DNA of 64,000 nt from Candidula unifasciata. Taxonomy: Eukaryota > Mollusca > Gastropoda > Stylommatophora > Geomitridae. The notes below the pieces were generated by a model. It did not search any database. It was not told the origin of the DNA and was given only the letters and a program-made list of their open reading frames with translations. A program made the translations under genes and the position numbers. This document shows, in pieces, positions 61,510 to 64,000 of this stretch; position 1 is the first letter of the stretch, and each line of letters begins with the position of its first letter. The stretch is from NCBI GenBank assembly GCA_905116865.2, contig CAJHNH020002458.1, forward strand, positions 435,402 through 499,401, written 5' to 3'.

Positions 61510-62855
61510 ACAGAAAAGATATCAAGAACGATAAGCTTCTCCCTTCAATGATGTATGAAGCTGTCCATTAGCACGTCGTTGGTGATGGATGTAGTTGCCA
61601 GATTGGAAAATCTGAACTGAGATGACAAATGGCGCCACTCAAACACTGACTACGTCATTACTTATCGTTAGATCTGAGAGGGATTATTCTTCCAACTCAC
61701 AAAATCACAGCGTTCGGGGATCCGATGGTCGGAGAAAACGGGGGAGGGAACGAAGGGGGTGGCACTGCCCCTTATATGCATGTCATACCGGGGACCGGTT
61801 AATGGTTTGCTGAAATCGGACGTATTATATCTAGGGTGAACATACGTCTTGTTTTCACTGGAACAGTCCAGTTGTTTAGGCGTTCCCGGCCGTCATATTG
61901 GTATTCCACACACACAAAAAAACAGCCTAATGTCCCGTTTTATACAAATCTAGGAATTAGCTCGAGAATAGAACATGCATTCACAGCTATATATGTAGAC
62001 CTTTTTGGTTTAATCGCTTCAAGATATTTCTAATGCTGGAAATATGTTGATGGGATTTTTCATTGCGAAATTGTGCACACACGCGCACACACGCGCACAC
62101 CCCTAACAACCCCCCCCCCCCCCCCCGGATTGTGATTGGACTTCCTTCTATCCGCTGATAGGTATGTGGTAATGTGACTGCGTCACGTCAGTTTCCAATA
62201 TATCAAGGTTTGATTTGAAAACAAAAACAACCCAGCAAAATTGTACTTCAAAATTAGGAACTAAGCAAATGTTACTGAATGAGATTAAGGCCGGACAATG
62301 AAGATAGAAAGAACATGTGAAGAGGCACACCTCATCATTAAAGGGTGTACTGGGGCGAAAAGTGCAGGCAAGCAGCTATGTATGTCAAGAGGAGTATGTC
62401 ACACTTGGCCAGATAAGAGATGGGATGGGAGTAACCTGTATGAGTGCACTTCAATTCGAGGATAGAGGGCGACGGAGTCTTACACAAGGGTCTTCGATGA
62501 AAAATTGTTACTTGTTGATGATCATTTGTTACAGGTAGGGTAACCATAATAGTTTCAGCTGAAAACGGGACATCCCACGAGTAATTTAGTTGAAAATGGG
62601 ACATCTCAAACAAGTTGATTAACCCTCCTCCACAATCCACGGACTAGTAGTTCAGGCTCAAACTAACCTTATGGGAGAAAATATTTTACAGAAATGCTCA
62701 AGGTCAAGTACATGGCTGAACACCAGTTCAAGGACGTTAGTTCAAGATTGCACTTTCATTGAAGAACGTCTAGCGAAACGAGGTCATTATGTACATGTCA
62801 GCCTTGACCTAACGCTTGTAATGCTTAAATATAAATCTTAAAGTCACTTAAGGTT
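61510..62855. other. No recognisable gene
   Basis: The stretch includes a short (CA)n at 62078-62100 and a C run near 62110-62126. I see no domain-bearing frame and no known family. Confidence 0.35.
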
Positions 62856-62861
62856 TTAAAC

Positions 62862-63460
62862 AACAAATGAACATCATGGCACACTGGTGTAACACATAAG
62901 TGCTCCGTTTTTCTTCTAGCTTGTCTGAGTCCGAAGAAGCTCAGCACAGTGCACAGGCTCTGTAGCACTGGCGAGGATCCTGAAATACTTTGGATAGATT
63001 TTTAACTCAAAATTTTGCCCGGGCAGCGCCGTTAGGCTACTTCAATTTCCAAATACCAAGGGATACATCAATAGCTTATATCCTTACGTCCTTTTTAGGA
63101 CGTAATTTTTTGTTATTTGAAGCCCCACTCTGGCTTTTGCCAGGGGCCGCAATATAGGCAGGCCATAAATATGGCCAATTGTCTGAACGCGGTTTCTGGG
63201 ACCTCTCCACGCTGATTCTCACCCACATGGTGGCACTTTGTGTCATCGGGTGTTTATCGCTTGTGTGATGTCCTATTGGGGTAGAAATTCATTTATTCAT
63301 GCCAAGGGATTTTTTACATGTGCAACAATGCACACGGGTGTCCGATCTTACTACCCAGAGACCAGGGGGAATTACTAGAAGTCAAAAGTCCACTTGAAAA
63401 ATCCCAGCCCTTACCGGGGATTGAACCCAGAACCTCCAGCACTAGAGGCGGACTCCCCGC
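62862..63460 (-). mobile_element. SINE family D, antisense, split by family E
   Basis: The 3' part of D (CATCATGGCACACTGGTGTA, CTTGTCTGAGTCCGAAGAAG, CAGGATCCTCGCC-like) runs to 63064. A family E copy follows, then D resumes at 63302 with CAATGCACACGGGTGTCCGA and ends in the antisense head (CCGGGGATTGAACCC). The two D parts join exactly at the duplicated site. Confidence 0.9.
63065..63301 (+). mobile_element. SINE family E inserted in family D
   Basis: CCAAGGGAT is duplicated at 63056-63064 and 63302-63310. The head hairpin is TTACGTCC/GGACGTAA around a TTTTTA loop. The 3' end is a decayed ATTCATTTATTCATG instead of the AGTC repeats at 14290. The body is very close to 14056-14297. Confidence 0.93.
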
Positions 63461-63574
63461 AGTTCTCTATCTTAAGGTCACTAAGATCAAAACTATTCAT
63501 TTCAAGAATACCGAGTTCTTTGTAGGTGTTTGCCACTTTGAGGTGTTTAAAAACAAAGTTAGGGAAGGGGGGAA

Positions 63575-63735
63575 TCTGATCTTAGGGATTTATGGTCTGT
63601 CTCTAGTACTTTCGCCACGGACTGCGCAGGTTAGGATGTTATTTTTGCCCCAACCTTAATGAGGATTAGAACCGAGTTTCACTGCATGGGAACCCCCTGT
63701 TTTCAACTGTACGACCAACGGCTCCCCATTCAAGA
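63575..63735 (-). repeat. SINE family I copy, diverged
   Basis: CTTTCGCCACGGACTGCGCA, TTATTTTTGCCCCAACCTTA and GAGGATTAGAACCGAGTTTC follow the order of family I. Confidence 0.6.
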
Positions 63736-63739
63736 TTCA

Positions 63740-64000
63740 TAAGGCTCTGCTATGGAGACAGACCGAGCCAAATGGAAGCAATCGTTGGTCTTCTCGTTTT
63801 TTACATTTTTTTTAACGTTTCACTATTGTGTCACACGTCTGTCTGCCTTATTATTATGCACGTTCTGGAGTACACCCACAACTACGCGCGCCCGCATTCT
63901 CTGCCCCCCCCCCCCCACTACCACCCCCACACACACATACACAAACACATCAATAAGAGCACAAACACACGTATCATTAAAACTGTTCGCGTTCAACTTA
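63740..64000. other. No recognisable feature to the window end
   Basis: Contains a C run near 63905-63916 and CA-rich sequence. Confidence 0.35.

Overview
This is nuclear DNA from an animal, most likely a lophotrochozoan and probably a gastropod mollusc. The evidence is intron-rich gene structure with GT-AG introns, a symmetrical phase-1 sushi-domain gene, many different tRNA-headed SINEs, decayed LINE 3' ends, hAT and Tigger DNA transposons, and abundant micro- and minisatellites. The phylum is inference; no mitochondrial, rRNA or other marker gene is present. There are no bacterial operons, CRISPR arrays or phage genes.

The only convincing host gene is on the + strand at about 19143-37070. 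Ten coding exons join without a frame conflict into a 650-residue type I membrane protein: signal peptide, five sushi/CCP modules (the fifth with eight cysteines), a short stalk, one transmembrane helix and a cytoplasmic tail of about 210 residues with a PPPY and an LPSY motif. The architecture resembles vertebrate SUSD4 and, in the tail logic, SUSD6, which recruit NEDD4-family ubiquitin ligases. Orthology is not proven here. The upstream non-coding exon(s) and promoter were not found.

Region 1-19 kb holds no host gene I can support. It has a TTAA-flanked MITE (43-160), a 58-bp tandem repeat, SINEs, antisense LINE reverse-transcriptase tails, a 26/27-bp minisatellite of about 1.26 kb (7808-9069) that is open in three frames, a complete but decayed 3.0-kb hAT element with a perfect 8-bp target duplication (11000-14014), and a 1.67-kb long-terminal-inverted-repeat element (15189-16855), also with a perfect 8-bp duplication, which contains telomere-like repeats in inverted arms.

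Region 19-37 kb is the sushi gene. Its introns carry a Tigger relic that abuts a 31-bp minisatellite built from the gene's own 3' splice site (20823-21268), several SINE families, LINE tails, hAT ends and a 38-bp minisatellite that grew out of a SINE.

Region 37-64 kb is again gene-poor: nested SINEs, minisatellites with periods of 33, 43, 50 and about 53 bp, a 5'-truncated RNase H-bearing LINE with a 13-bp target duplication (54556-57143), and one unrecognised exon-like coding stretch (50456-50911). Nested insertions give a partial order: family E SINEs are younger than B and D; B and G are younger than family A.
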